DNA of 16,534 bases from an uncultured Actinomyces sp. GTDB taxonomy: Bacteria > Actinomycetota > Actinomycetes > Actinomycetales > Actinomycetaceae. Positions 7,076 through 14,199 of the stretch are shown one piece after another. The position numbers were made by a program, and so were the translations under genes. Under the pieces are notes generated by a model that was not told the origin of the DNA, did no database searches, and worked only from the letters and a program-made list of their open reading frames with translations. Positions within the stretch are counted from its first letter, which is position 1. The number at the start of each line of letters is the position of its first letter. The stretch covers positions 1 through 16,534 of the forward strand of contig CAKAPY010000009.1 of assembly GCA_916719935.1 (NCBI GenBank). Reading direction: 5' to 3'.

Positions 7076-7432
7076 ATGCAAAAGCTGGACGCCGTCGATG
7101 CAGCATCGCTGCGCGAAGACATCCCTGCTTTCCGTGCAGGCGATACCGTTAAGGTTCACGTGAAGGTTATCGAAGGTAACCGCTCACGTATCCAGGTTTT
7201 CCAGGGCGTTGTTATCGCACGCCGTGGCCACGGTGTTTCCGAAACTTTCACCGTCCGCAAGGTTTCCTTCGGTGTCGGTGTTGAGCGTACCTTCCCCCTG
7301 CACGCACCCACGATCGACAAGATCGAGGTCGTGACCAAGGGCGACGTGCGCCGCGCAAAGCTCTACTACCTGCGTGAGCGCCACGGTAAGGCCGCAAAGA
7401 TCAAGGAGCACCGCTCCGGATCTGCCGAGTGA
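7076..7432 (+). CDS. rplS: 50S ribosomal protein L19
   Basis: L19 sits at the 30S-50S interface of the large subunit. The 118-residue product carries the family signatures: FRAGDTVKVHVKVIEGNRSR, then QVFQGVVIARRGHGVSETFT, VGVERTFPLHAP and VRRAKLYYLRERHGKAAKI. The length is normal, and codon use is strongly biased to C-ending codons as in the other r-protein genes here. The ATG at 7076 has AAGGAG at 7065-7070, 5 nt upstream, and gives the usual MQKLDAVD start. An in-frame GTG at 7070 overlaps the ribosome binding site and is unlikely. The gene has its own leader and a terminator, so it can be expressed apart from trmD. Confidence 0.97.
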   Translation: MQKLDAVDAASLREDIPAFRAGDTVKVHVKVIEGNRSRIQVFQGVVIARRGHGVSETFTVRKVSFGVGVERTFPLHAPTIDKIEVVTKGDVRRAKLYYLRERHGKAAKIKEHRSGSAE

Positions 7433-7451
7433 CACTCGCTCGCGATATAAG

Positions 7452-7479
7452 CCCGGTATCCTTAAGGATGCCGGGTTTT
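7452..7479 (+). terminator. Intrinsic terminator after rplS
   Basis: CCCGGTATCC (7452-7461) pairs with GGATGCCGGG (7466-7475) through ten base pairs including one G-U wobble, with a TTAA loop, followed by TTTT (7476-7479). It starts 20 nt after the rplS stop and separates the ribosomal operon from lepB. Confidence 0.85.
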
Positions 7480-7526
7480 CGCATACGTGTGAGAATTTAC
7501 GGTAGACATAGGAAAGGGATCTGTTT

Positions 7527-8279
7527 ATGAGTCGATCAGGCGCACGTGGGAGAGCCGTCCGAATGCCGGTCGCTCACGGCCCTTCGATTAAGGACATTGA
7601 ACGCGAAGAACGTCGGGCACGGAAGAACCCCTTCAATTGGCTGCGTGAGCTTGCCGTAATCATCGTCTGTGCCCTGGTGATTTCCTCGCTTCTACGCGCC
7701 TTCCTTGTGCAGGTCTTTTGGATCCCCTCTGCGTCGATGCGTAATACTCTGGTTGAAAAAGACCGCATCGCTGTATCTCGCGTTTCCCACTTCACGGGAG
7801 ACATTAAGCGTGGAGACGTTGTCGTTTTTGATGACACTTTGGGATGGCTTGCCAAGAGCGAAACAGATACCTCTTCGCCTTTGCGAAAAGTGGCTGAATT
7901 TACCGGATTGCTTCCGGCAGGTGGAGAACAAACCTTAGTGAAGCGAGTGATAGGTCTAGGCGGCGATCACGTGACTTGCTGTACGGCAGATGGCAAGCTT
8001 CAGGTCAATGGCGTCACGATCACCGAGCCCTACATTGCCAACCAGGGTGCGGCCTCGTCAATAACTTTCGACATCACTGTTCCTGAAGGCTCTCTGTGGG
8101 TTATGGGAGATAATCGCTCAAATTCTGCGGATTCTCGTTATCACATGGGGAATGGGCAAACCCCATACGTGCCTCAAAGTGCAGTAGTCGGGCGTGCTTT
8201 CGCAGTAATTTGGCCGAGCAAACGCCTCAGTTGGTTGGGGGATCGCTCGGTCTTCGCTGACGTCCCCGATGCCAAATGA
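7527..8279 (+). CDS. lepB: Type I signal peptidase
   Basis: LepB cleaves signal peptides from Sec and Tat substrates on the outer face of the membrane. The 250-residue protein has a basic N-terminal cytoplasmic part (about 1-40), one membrane helix (about 41-65) and the catalytic domain. The dyad is visible: S70 in IPSASM (66-71) and K139 in VKRVIGLGGD. The conserved GDNR is at 194-197, followed by SADSRYHMG. The ATG at 7527 has AAGGGA at 7514-7519, 7 nt upstream, and the upstream terminator implies a promoter in 7480-7510 that I cannot define. Its end overlaps rnhB by 4 nt (ATGA), the same lepB-rnhB pairing as in M. tuberculosis. The product joins the export theme of ftsY and ffh upstream. 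Confidence 0.97.
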   Translation: MSRSGARGRAVRMPVAHGPSIKDIEREERRARKNPFNWLRELAVIIVCALVISSLLRAFLVQVFWIPSASMRNTLVEKDRIAVSRVSHFTGDIKRGDVVVFDDTLGWLAKSETDTSSPLRKVAEFTGLLPAGGEQTLVKRVIGLGGDHVTCCTADGKLQVNGVTITEPYIANQGAASSITFDITVPEGSLWVMGDNRSNSADSRYHMGNGQTPYVPQSAVVGRAFAVIWPSKRLSWLGDRSVFADVPDAK

Positions 8280-9001
8280 ACGCTTCCAAGCAGACTTCCT
8301 CGAGCCGCGGAGAAACACCGAAGCGCTCGTCCAAAATTCTTCCCACCCGTGAGTGGGAAGAAGAGCTCCAAGGCAGTTTCGGCGTGGTCGCTGGTATGGA
8401 CGAGGTTGGACGCGGATCGCTTGCCGGTCCGGTATGCGTTGGCTTGGCTTTCGCACCTCCTACCGGGATTCCAGTCCTTCCGGGGCTCGCCGATTCGAAG
8501 ATGCTCACTCTTCGGGCCCGCGAGGCATTATTCGAGCCTGTTTTTCAGTGGAGTCCCTGTATTCAAATTGGTCAGGCAAGCAATGATGAGATCGATCGTT
8601 TTGGGATTATCGCTGCGCTTCGACTTGCCGGACGGCGTGCTTTGAAGGCCGCATCCGATCGTGGTTTTCAAGCAGATCTTGTCATTTTGGATGGAAGTCA
8701 CGATTGGCTGAGCGATTCTCCGGATCTATTTGATGATCTTGATGGTCCGCTTTATCCCGCAGTCTCTACACCAAAGGTTCTTACTCGTGTTAAGGCGGAT
8801 GCATCGTGTGCGACGGTGTCTGCTGCTTCAGTTGCTGCGAAAGTTTTTCGCGATCGCTTGATGGAAGAATACGAGGACCCGGGATATGGATGGGCATCGA
8901 ACAAAGGCTATTCTTCGGCCGCGCATGTCGATGCTTTGAAGCGTTTGGGGCCCTCGGAGCTTCACCGGCGCTCATGGCGGCTTCCGGGTGTCGAAAGCTG
9001 A
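8276..9001 (+). CDS. rnhB: Ribonuclease HII
   Basis: RNase HII cuts RNA in RNA:DNA hybrids, above all single ribonucleotides misincorporated into DNA. The family core begins at GMDEVGRGSLAGPV (40-53). The four acidic catalytic residues are D42, E43, D139 (LDGSHDW) and D175 (VKADASCATVSAASVAAK). The length, 241 residues, is normal, and the first 35 residues are a variable basic/Ser-rich tail. The ATG at 8276 overlaps the lepB TGA (ATGA). I see no good ribosome binding site of its own, so translation is probably coupled to lepB. A perfect 10-bp hairpin lies inside codons 21-29. Confidence 0.95.
   Translation: MNASKQTSSSRGETPKRSSKILPTREWEEELQGSFGVVAGMDEVGRGSLAGPVCVGLAFAPPTGIPVLPGLADSKMLTLRAREALFEPVFQWSPCIQIGQASNDEIDRFGIIAALRLAGRRALKAASDRGFQADLVILDGSHDWLSDSPDLFDDLDGPLYPAVSTPKVLTRVKADASCATVSAASVAAKVFRDRLMEEYEDPGYGWASNKGYSSAAHVDALKRLGPSELHRRSWRLPGVES
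8337..8362. repeat. 10-bp inverted repeat inside rnhB
   Basis: TTCTTCCCAC (8337-8346) and GTGGGAAGAA (8353-8362) are perfect reverse complements around a 6-nt loop, in the variable N-terminal tail of rnhB, about 60 nt after its start. It could slow translation or transcription, or simply reflect the Glu-Trp-Glu-Glu codons after Leu-Pro-Thr. Confidence 0.6.
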
Positions 9002-9049
9002 ATTACTCGGTCGCGCTCTAAGATAACGGGAGCAACACAGGAGGCGATT

Positions 9050-9349
9050 ATGGCTGGCGATATCGAATCGTATGAAAACAACCTCGAACTTGAACTGTTT
9101 CGCGAATATCGCGATGTCATTGGTTTGTTCAAGTATGTCGTCGAAACTGAGCGTCGCTTCTACCTGTGTAACCACGTCGATGTGCAGGCTCGTCCCGTTG
9201 GCGGGGATATCTTTTTTGAATTGACACTGACCGATGCATGGGTCTGGGATATTTACCGTTCCTCACGGTTCGTACACTCAGTGCGCGTCGTTACCTACAA
9301 GGATGTCAACGTCGAGGAACTCAATAAGCCTGAGCTACCTCTCGCTTAA
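9050..9349 (+). CDS. DUF2469 family protein (actinobacterial conserved)
   Basis: This 99-residue protein belongs to DUF2469, a small family found essentially in Actinobacteria and nearly always beside rnhB (Rv2901c in M. tuberculosis). Visible features are MAGDIESYENNLELELFREY, the ETERRFYLCN block and the conserved VGGDIFFELTLTDAWVWDIY stretch, rich in aromatic and acidic residues. There is no signal peptide, membrane segment or recognisable catalytic motif, so it is a cytoplasmic protein of unknown function. The ATG has a near-perfect AGGAGG at 9039-9044, 5 nt upstream. It follows rnhB by 48 nt and is probably cotranscribed with it; a hairpin follows its stop. Confidence 0.93.
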   Translation: MAGDIESYENNLELELFREYRDVIGLFKYVVETERRFYLCNHVDVQARPVGGDIFFELTLTDAWVWDIYRSSRFVHSVRVVTYKDVNVEELNKPELPLA

Positions 9350-9367
9350 GTTGGTGTTGCTAGAGGA

Positions 9368-9398
9368 AAGCACGTGTCGGGTCATCCGATGCGTGCTT
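9368..9398 (+). terminator. Probable terminator after the DUF2469 gene
   Basis: AAGCACG (9368-9374) and CGTGCTT (9392-9398) pair outside an inner TCGG/CCGA helix. Two tandem G-U wobbles between them give a nearly continuous 13-bp stem with a 5-nt loop. No U tract follows. It lies 19 nt after the stop, closing the lepB-rnhB-DUF2469 unit. Confidence 0.6.
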
Positions 9399-9436
9399 CA
9401 TTGTCTGTTGCGCATCTCGTTGTCTCGGTGGACGCA

Positions 9437-9474
9437 TTGTCCACAGGGCTGACACCTCATCGGTGTTTTCCACA
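9437..9474 (+). promoter_or_regulatory. Paired DnaA-box-like sites upstream of yraN (module A)
   Basis: TTGTCCACA (9437-9445) is the actinobacterial DnaA-box consensus, and TTTTCCACA (9466-9474) is a close variant in the same orientation. Exactly 20 nt separate them. The first box also forms the right half of a GTGGAC/GTCCAC inverted repeat (9428-9433/9439-9444). The pair lies about 70 nt before yraN. A very similar pair sits at 14162-14199 on the other strand. Confidence 0.55.
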
Positions 9475-9542
9475 GAATTTCATGTGAACACTTCCCTGTA
9501 ATCCCTGTTTTGCAATCCTTCCTTCAGTGGGAAGGAGTTGTG

Positions 9543-9944
9543 TTGGACTACAGAAAATACCTCGGTCAAGCGGGGGAAGACTATGCTTGTCGTTTCATTG
9601 AAGAACAAGGACTAGAGGTTCTTGAACGGAATTGGCGCGACTCAAACCGTGGAGAGCTCGACATTCTTGCTCGCGAAGGAAATACCGCAGTCGTTGTCGA
9701 GGTTCGCACTCGCGTCGGTATCGGCTACGGTAGTGCACTCGAATCAATTGATACACGGAAGGTACTCAAACTCCGCCGGCTTGCGGCCCAGTGGGCTCGC
9801 CAGCGCAGGCTCTTCTCAAAACTGCGTATCGACATTATCGCGTTGACGGTGCCTAGAGCCTGCGGACAAGAACTGCGAGAAGGCGGAACTGTAGATTTCT
9901 TGCGATATCCCCCGAAGATCGAATGGCTCAGGGGGATCGCATGA
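9543..9944 (+). CDS. yraN: YraN/UPF0102 family nuclease-like protein
   Basis: YraN proteins have a predicted PD-(D/E)xK nuclease fold related to Holliday-junction resolvases; their role is unsettled. The conserved run is visible: LGQAGEDYACRFIEEQG near the N terminus, then RNWRD, GELDIL (G37-E38-L39-D40) and VEVRTR with E53-V54-R55. Arg in place of the nuclease Lys is also found in E. coli YraN. I chose TTG 9543 (133 residues) because AAGGAG at 9532-9537 is 5 nt upstream. GTG 9540 is too close to it, and TTG 9510 lies upstream of that site. The stop overlaps the comM start (ATGA), and yraN-comM-dprA is a conserved actinobacterial order, which suggests a part in DNA processing. Confidence 0.92.
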   Translation: MDYRKYLGQAGEDYACRFIEEQGLEVLERNWRDSNRGELDILAREGNTAVVVEVRTRVGIGYGSALESIDTRKVLKLRRLAAQWARQRRLFSKLRIDIIALTVPRACGQELREGGTVDFLRYPPKIEWLRGIA

Positions 9945-11506
9945 CTTCTTCGCTTGCGCGTACTCGCGCAATTGCTCTGGTGGGCCTAGATGGAAATATC
10001 GTCGACGTTGAAACGCACGTGGGCCGCGGGTTAGTGAATTTCACTCTAGTTGGGCTTCCGGATGCATCCTTAAGAGAATCGCGCGATCGTGTTCGCTCAG
10101 CGCTTCAGGCTTGTGAGTTGGAAGTTCTCGACCGACACGTGACGGTCGGACTTTCTCCCGCCGGGCTTCCAAAATCGGGCTCTGGATTTGATTTCTCCAT
10201 CGCCGCCTCGATACTTCTGGCAACTTCTAAGATCCGAAGCGCAGGAGTTGCAGGTGAAGTCTTCATTGGCGAACTCGCTTTGGATGGCAGTCTGCATACT
10301 CTTCCGGGGATTCTGCCCGCGGTAATTTCGGCGCGACGATCGGGTATTACCCGAGTATTCGTTCCTCTTGAGGCGCGGAACGAAGCCCAACTCGTTCCAG
10401 GGATAGAAGTGTGCGCATTCGCGCACCTCGCGGACTTCGTCCAGGCATTCGGTGGTCAGGCAAAACGAGCGCCAGTACTTGGGCGAGTCGCTCAAGAATC
10501 GGTGCTTAAAAGCTCCGAGGAAGAAAAAATGCGAAGTGGGGGAGCAAGCGACTTTTCTCAAGTACGCGGACACAACTGCGCAATCGAGGCTGTCGCCATC
10601 GCGGCCTCGGGCGGCCATCATCTCATGATGATCGGGGAGCCTGGAAGCGGGAAGACGATGATGGCTTCCAGACTTCCTTCAATCCTTCCTAAGCTCGAGC
10701 AGAGCGATGCTTTAACCGCTAGCGCTATTCATTCGATTGCAGGGGACCTGAGTAGCGGAGAATTGCTGACAGAACCTCCATTTCAAGCTCCGCATCACTC
10801 GATGTCGATCCCTGCAATGGTCGGTGGAGGCAGCGGTCTTATCCGCCCAGGTGCCGCTTCATTGGCACATGCAGGAATTCTGTTTCTTGATGAAGCGACA
10901 GAATTTGCGCCGGCAGTTCTGGATTCTCTTCGACAACCACTGGAGTCAGGGTGGGTGCGTATCCAGCGTTCAGGCCATACGGCGCGTTACCCGGCTTCTT
11001 TCCAATTGGTGATGGCAACAAATCCCTGTCCGTGTGGGCACCTAGGCGGACGAATCCGTTCGTGTTCCTGTTCTTCCATCCAAAGGAGGCGTTACCTTGC
11101 ACGTCTTTCGGGACCTCTGATTGATCGCATCGACATCACACTGTCAATGCGTGTTCCTAGCCAGGCTGATCTTGCTTGTGCATCTCACTTCACCTCACAT
11201 TCACTCAAAGACAAGGTCTGTGAAGCGCGTGAACGAGCTGCTCATCGGCTCAAAGACACTCAATGGCGACTGAATCGGGATGTTGCGGGCTCGTGGATTC
11301 GATCGCTTCACCCACCTTCGGATCGCATCCTGAGCATGATCGATCGCTCAGTTGATCGAGGACAGCTCTCAATGAGGGGAGCGGATCGCTTACTGCGACT
11401 TATGTGGACCTGCGCAGATTATTCGGGAAAAAACTCGATTGGACTGGATGAGTTCTCTGCTGCTCTCCAGCTCAGGCAAGGAGGGGAGAACTATGGCATC
11501 GGATGA
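9941..11506 (+). CDS. comM: ComM-like AAA+ ATPase (YifB/Mg-chelatase family)
   Basis: ComM is a hexameric AAA+ helicase that drives branch migration of incoming single-stranded DNA during natural transformation. The N-terminal Lon-protease-like fold reads VDVETHVGRGLVNFTLVGLP and LSPAGLPKSGSGFDFSIAAS. The ATPase has Walker A GEPGSGKT (232-239) and Walker B FLDEA with D317-E318. The Cys-containing insert NPCPCGHLGG (361-370) with CSC after it follows, then LSGPLIDRIDI. The length is 521 residues, normal for the family. The ATG at 9941 overlaps the yraN stop by 4 nt and has AGGGGG at 9930-9935; an in-frame ATG at 9923 lies upstream of that site. The end overlaps dprA by 14 nt. Competence itself is not shown by the window. 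Confidence 0.94.
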   Translation: MTSSLARTRAIALVGLDGNIVDVETHVGRGLVNFTLVGLPDASLRESRDRVRSALQACELEVLDRHVTVGLSPAGLPKSGSGFDFSIAASILLATSKIRSAGVAGEVFIGELALDGSLHTLPGILPAVISARRSGITRVFVPLEARNEAQLVPGIEVCAFAHLADFVQAFGGQAKRAPVLGRVAQESVLKSSEEEKMRSGGASDFSQVRGHNCAIEAVAIAASGGHHLMMIGEPGSGKTMMASRLPSILPKLEQSDALTASAIHSIAGDLSSGELLTEPPFQAPHHSMSIPAMVGGGSGLIRPGAASLAHAGILFLDEATEFAPAVLDSLRQPLESGWVRIQRSGHTARYPASFQLVMATNPCPCGHLGGRIRSCSCSSIQRRRYLARLSGPLIDRIDITLSMRVPSQADLACASHFTSHSLKDKVCEARERAAHRLKDTQWRLNRDVAGSWIRSLHPPSDRILSMIDRSVDRGQLSMRGADRLLRLMWTCADYSGKNSIGLDEFSAALQLRQGGENYGIG

Positions 11507-12650
11507 GACACCCGAACTACTTGACGAAATCTGGTGGAATAGCGTGAGCGAACCATCGGATGTGCACCTTGATCTTTTACGCCTACGTTTGGGAGACGAA
11601 CAAGCAAAATCCTGGATTTTAGCCCCGGCTCCCGTAATGCCTCATTGCTTAAGAAACGAGGAAGAAGTATTTCGTTCCAGCTGGAAGCGCTGGCGACCGC
11701 GCGCTTTAGCTGCGAATCCACACCTTGAATTGGAAATCTTAAATAAAATCGGTGGGCGTCTTGTTCTTCCGGGCGATCCTGACTGGCCAGTTGGATTTGA
11801 AAAACTAGGGGAGGGGCAGCCTCGAATACTCTGGGTCATCGGAGAGATGCCGAAGTCCCCCTCTATCGCAATCGTTGGCGCTCGAGCCTCATCACACTAT
11901 GGAAACGAAGTAGCTAGTGAACTGGCTTCAGAGCTGGCTCATCGTGGTTATGGGACAATCTCGGGCGGAGCAATAGGAATAGATACCGCGGTGCACCAGG
12001 GAAGCGTGAATGTCCGAGGGCAGACCTGCGCCTACATGGCTGGCGGATTAGGAAACCTCTACCCAGCCAGCAATAGCGACCTTTTTCGTGCGATTCTGAG
12101 GTGCGGAGGGGCGTTAGTATCCGAAGTCCCCTGCACTTTCCGCCCCGCTAAGTGGCGCTTCTTAGGCAGGAACCGCCTGATCGCCGCAGCTGCCGCTGGG
12201 GTTGTCGTCGTCGAGGCTTCGCCGCGCTCGGGTGCACTAGCAACTGCGCGTTGGGCACTTGAGATGGGGACCCCCGTTGGCGGAGTTCCCGGTTCGGTCT
12301 ATTCTGAGGCTTCACGAGGCGTCCACGAACTGTTACGTAATGGCGGGATAATCGTTAGTGACTGGGCAGACGTCATCGACATGATTGGGGAGAAGCTTCC
12401 TGAAGAAAACCAAATGCCACTATTTGGGGACCCAACAGCTCCAGATAGTGGGATCGATGCGCTCGAACCGCTGATGCGCAGAGTATTTGAGGCGCTTCCG
12501 CAGAGGCGTTCAATGACGATTGAAAGAGTGGCAGTTGCTGCTGGTCTGGATGAGGAAAGCGTGAAGATTGCGCTTGTTCGACTTCAATTAGAAGGTTATG
12601 TCGCAAACGATGAGCGCGGCTGGCACCGAAGTAAAACCCCTCATCGCTAA
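11493..12650 (+). CDS. dprA: DNA-processing protein DprA
   Basis: DprA binds incoming single-stranded DNA and loads RecA during transformation. The Rossmann-like domain is clear: IAIVGARASSHYG (VGAR at 128-131, where VGSR/VGTR is more usual), SGGAIGID (157-164), GNLYP, RNRLIAA (from R226) and SGALAT (246-251), then VPGSVYSEASRGVHELLRNG. A C-terminal winged-helix-like domain (about 325-385) reads QRRSMTIERVAVAAGLDEESV. The N-terminal ~115 residues are a less conserved lead domain. The ATG at 11493 has AAGGAGG at 11478-11484, 8 nt upstream, inside comM; the upstream ATG at 11439 has no such site. It is the second member of the comM-dprA pair and is followed without a gap by xerC. Confidence 0.95.
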   Translation: MASDETPELLDEIWWNSVSEPSDVHLDLLRLRLGDEQAKSWILAPAPVMPHCLRNEEEVFRSSWKRWRPRALAANPHLELEILNKIGGRLVLPGDPDWPVGFEKLGEGQPRILWVIGEMPKSPSIAIVGARASSHYGNEVASELASELAHRGYGTISGGAIGIDTAVHQGSVNVRGQTCAYMAGGLGNLYPASNSDLFRAILRCGGALVSEVPCTFRPAKWRFLGRNRLIAAAAAGVVVVEASPRSGALATARWALEMGTPVGGVPGSVYSEASRGVHELLRNGGIIVSDWADVIDMIGEKLPEENQMPLFGDPTAPDSGIDALEPLMRRVFEALPQRRSMTIERVAVAAGLDEESVKIALVRLQLEGYVANDERGWHRSKTPHR

Positions 12651-13572
12651 ACTGCACGGTATGGAGGAAAGACTGCTGGAGGCGTGGGAAACCTACCTGC
12701 GCGCTAATGCCACATTTTCTCCGCATACCTTGCGTGCCTATATCGCGGACTTGCATTCATTTCTTCAAGATTCCGGTACTGAAGAGGTCACAGTAGAAAA
12801 CGTCAATGACGTCGTTACCTTGCGCGCAATTCGTATGTGGCTTGCAGATGAACTTCGCAAGGGGAACTCGCGGTCAACTGTGTCACGGAAGACTGCCTCG
12901 ATACGCTCATTCACGGCGTGGGCGCACCGTCGGGGTTATCTCACAACTGATCCTGGGCTGCTCGTGACCAGCGCTCGCGGCGATCAGAAGCTTCCTCAGG
13001 TCCAAACAGTTTCTGACACTGAACGCCTCCTTGCATGTGCTGCGCGCCAAGCCACTGATGATCCCTCACCGACAACTGTACGAGATTGGGCAATTCTGGA
13101 GACCATTTACGCAACTGGAATACGTGTGAGCGAAGTCTGCTCCTTGGATACGACTTCGGTTGATCAACAGGGAATGACCCTTCGTGTGATCGGTAAAGGA
13201 AACAAGGAACGCATTGTTCCCTTTACTCGAACTTGTCTCAACGCTCTTCAGCGTTGGCTCAATGGGCCAAGGCAAGAGCTTGCCCATCCAGAAGCAGGGA
13301 AGGCGCTCTTTGTTGGAGACAAAGGTAAACGCATCGACCCTCGCGTGATCCGAGGAATGCTCCACCGCATGTGCGCACGTGCGGGGGTTCGAGATATTGC
13401 ACCTCACGCCCTTCGGCATACCGCGGCAACGCATATTTTGGGTGGGGGAGCCGATCTTCGGGCGGTGCAAGAAATGCTTGGGCATTCCTCGCTTCAGACA
13501 ACGCAGAGGTATACGCATGTTGATGCCCAGCGTCTGAGTGCGATTTATCGACAAGCGCACCCTCGTGCGTAG
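12598..13572 (+). CDS. xerC: Tyrosine recombinase XerC
   Basis: XerC, with XerD, resolves chromosome dimers at dif near the divisome. The SAM-like N-terminal DNA-binding domain (about 20-110) has SPHTLRAYIADLHSFL. All catalytic residues of the tyrosine recombinase domain are present: R176 (ATGIRVSE), K200 (IGKGNKER), H270 and R273 (HALRH), H296 (LGHSS) and nucleophile Y305 (QRYTH). The start is uncertain. ATG 12598 is 2 nt after AGAAGG (too close). ATG 12610 is 14 nt from it. ATG 12661, after the dprA stop, has no ribosome binding site but would give a normal-length N terminus. With 12598 the gene overlaps dprA by 53 nt. XerC rather than another integrase is inferred from the dprA-xerC-rpsB order; no mobile-element features are near. 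Confidence 0.94.
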   Translation: MSQTMSAAGTEVKPLIAKLHGMEERLLEAWETYLRANATFSPHTLRAYIADLHSFLQDSGTEEVTVENVNDVVTLRAIRMWLADELRKGNSRSTVSRKTASIRSFTAWAHRRGYLTTDPGLLVTSARGDQKLPQVQTVSDTERLLACAARQATDDPSPTTVRDWAILETIYATGIRVSEVCSLDTTSVDQQGMTLRVIGKGNKERIVPFTRTCLNALQRWLNGPRQELAHPEAGKALFVGDKGKRIDPRVIRGMLHRMCARAGVRDIAPHALRHTAATHILGGGADLRAVQEMLGHSSLQTTQRYTHVDAQRLSAIYRQAHPRA

Positions 13573-13602
13573 TGTGCTCAAAGGGTTTTAAGCCGAGGGT
13601 GC
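13557..13602. terminator. Possible bidirectional terminator between convergent xerC and M23 gene
   Basis: GCACCCTCG (13557-13565) and CGAGGGTGC (13594-13602) are perfect 9-bp complements around a 28-nt loop. Each arm is inside the 3' end of one of the two convergent genes, whose stop codons are only 5 nt apart. A long loop weakens the call. Confidence 0.35.
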
Positions 13603-14111
13603 CCAGTGAGCATTCGCAATGGGTTGATATATCGAGTGCGCGAGACTTTTGCGCCCCAGTGAATCTCTCCCTCTCGAATAGATGTGCTTGTCCATTCGCT
13701 CCCTAAGGGAGGAACTGACGCAATTTGCTCTCCGCGCCTCACGCTTTGGCCGGTGTGCAGCGTGGTGACCACCGGTTCGAATGTCGAATGGATCCCGCCG
13801 CAGTCAATTGAAAGAACCTTTCGACCAGCGAGCTCGGCGCTGTAGATCACCCTGCCGTCGCATGGCGATTCGATTGTTCCTTGTGGATTATTGAGGTTGA
13901 GCCATACTCCCCGAGATCCACTGAGCCAGGGCCTATCCGGTGGGTTAAAAGCTTTAACCAGGGTGAAGCCGCCTCTGAAAGGCTGGTGCCACTGCGAAGC
14001 GGAACGGGGCGGAGCGGCACCATATGTTGGTTGGACTAGAAATCCGAAAACGACGAATGCCAACAGCCCTATGTGTGTCAGCATCTTGCGAAGATCAGGA
14101 AATATCGCCAT
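13578..14111 (-). CDS. Exported M23 (LytM-like) peptidase-fold protein, probably catalytically dead
   Basis: This 177-residue protein has a short basic N region and a hydrophobic core (about 11-28), then PTYGA-AP, which looks like a signal peptide cleaved near residue 32. The rest aligns with the actinobacterial M23/LytM domain beside rpsB (Rv2891-like): ESPCDGRVIYSAELAGRKVL, STFEPVVTTLHTGQSVRRGEQI and EIHWGAKVSRTRYINPLRML. The metal site is broken. The usual GHRGVDL is GSRGVWL, with S66 and W70 replacing the His and Asp ligands, and the usual IDHGG is IDCGG (C104); only H151 remains. It may thus bind peptidoglycan or regulate another hydrolase. ATG 14111 has AAAGAGA (complement of 14121-14127), 9 nt upstream. 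A longer frame to 14210 runs through the DnaA-box pair and is unlikely; ATG 14084 is an alternative. Confidence 0.8.
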   Translation of the reverse strand: MAIFPDLRKMLTHIGLLAFVVFGFLVQPTYGAAPPRSASQWHQPFRGGFTLVKAFNPPDRPWLSGSRGVWLNLNNPQGTIESPCDGRVIYSAELAGRKVLSIDCGGIHSTFEPVVTTLHTGQSVRRGEQIASVPPLGSEWTSTSIREGEIHWGAKVSRTRYINPLRMLTGHPRLKTL

Positions 14112-14161
14112 AGACCATGATCTCTTTAAAAATCGTCTGTATTCATGAGCATGCTTGAATC

Positions 14162-14199
14162 TGTGGAAAACACGGAGAGGGCGTACACCCTGTGGATAA
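14162..14199 (-). promoter_or_regulatory. Paired DnaA-box-like sites upstream of the M23 gene (module B)
   Basis: Read on the minus strand, TTATCCACA (complement of 14191-14199), 20 nt, then TTTTCCACA (complement of 14162-14170). The first is the perfect E. coli-type DnaA box. Both boxes are followed by the same bases as in the pair at 9437 (GGG after the first, GA after the second), and the spacer ends GTG in both. The near box is 50 nt before the M23 start codon. The region also lies upstream of rpsB on the other strand, so either gene could be affected. Confidence 0.55.

Noticed and set aside
9699..9707. YraN has Glu-Val-Arg where a nuclease ExK motif would have Lys
   Set aside because: E. 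coli YraN, as I recall it, also has EVR at this point, so it is family variation and not a sign of decay.
12598..13572. Phage or integron integrase with an attachment site
   Set aside because: Gene order dprA-xerC-rpsB is the housekeeping location for xerC, and there are no flanking direct repeats, tRNA genes or phage genes.
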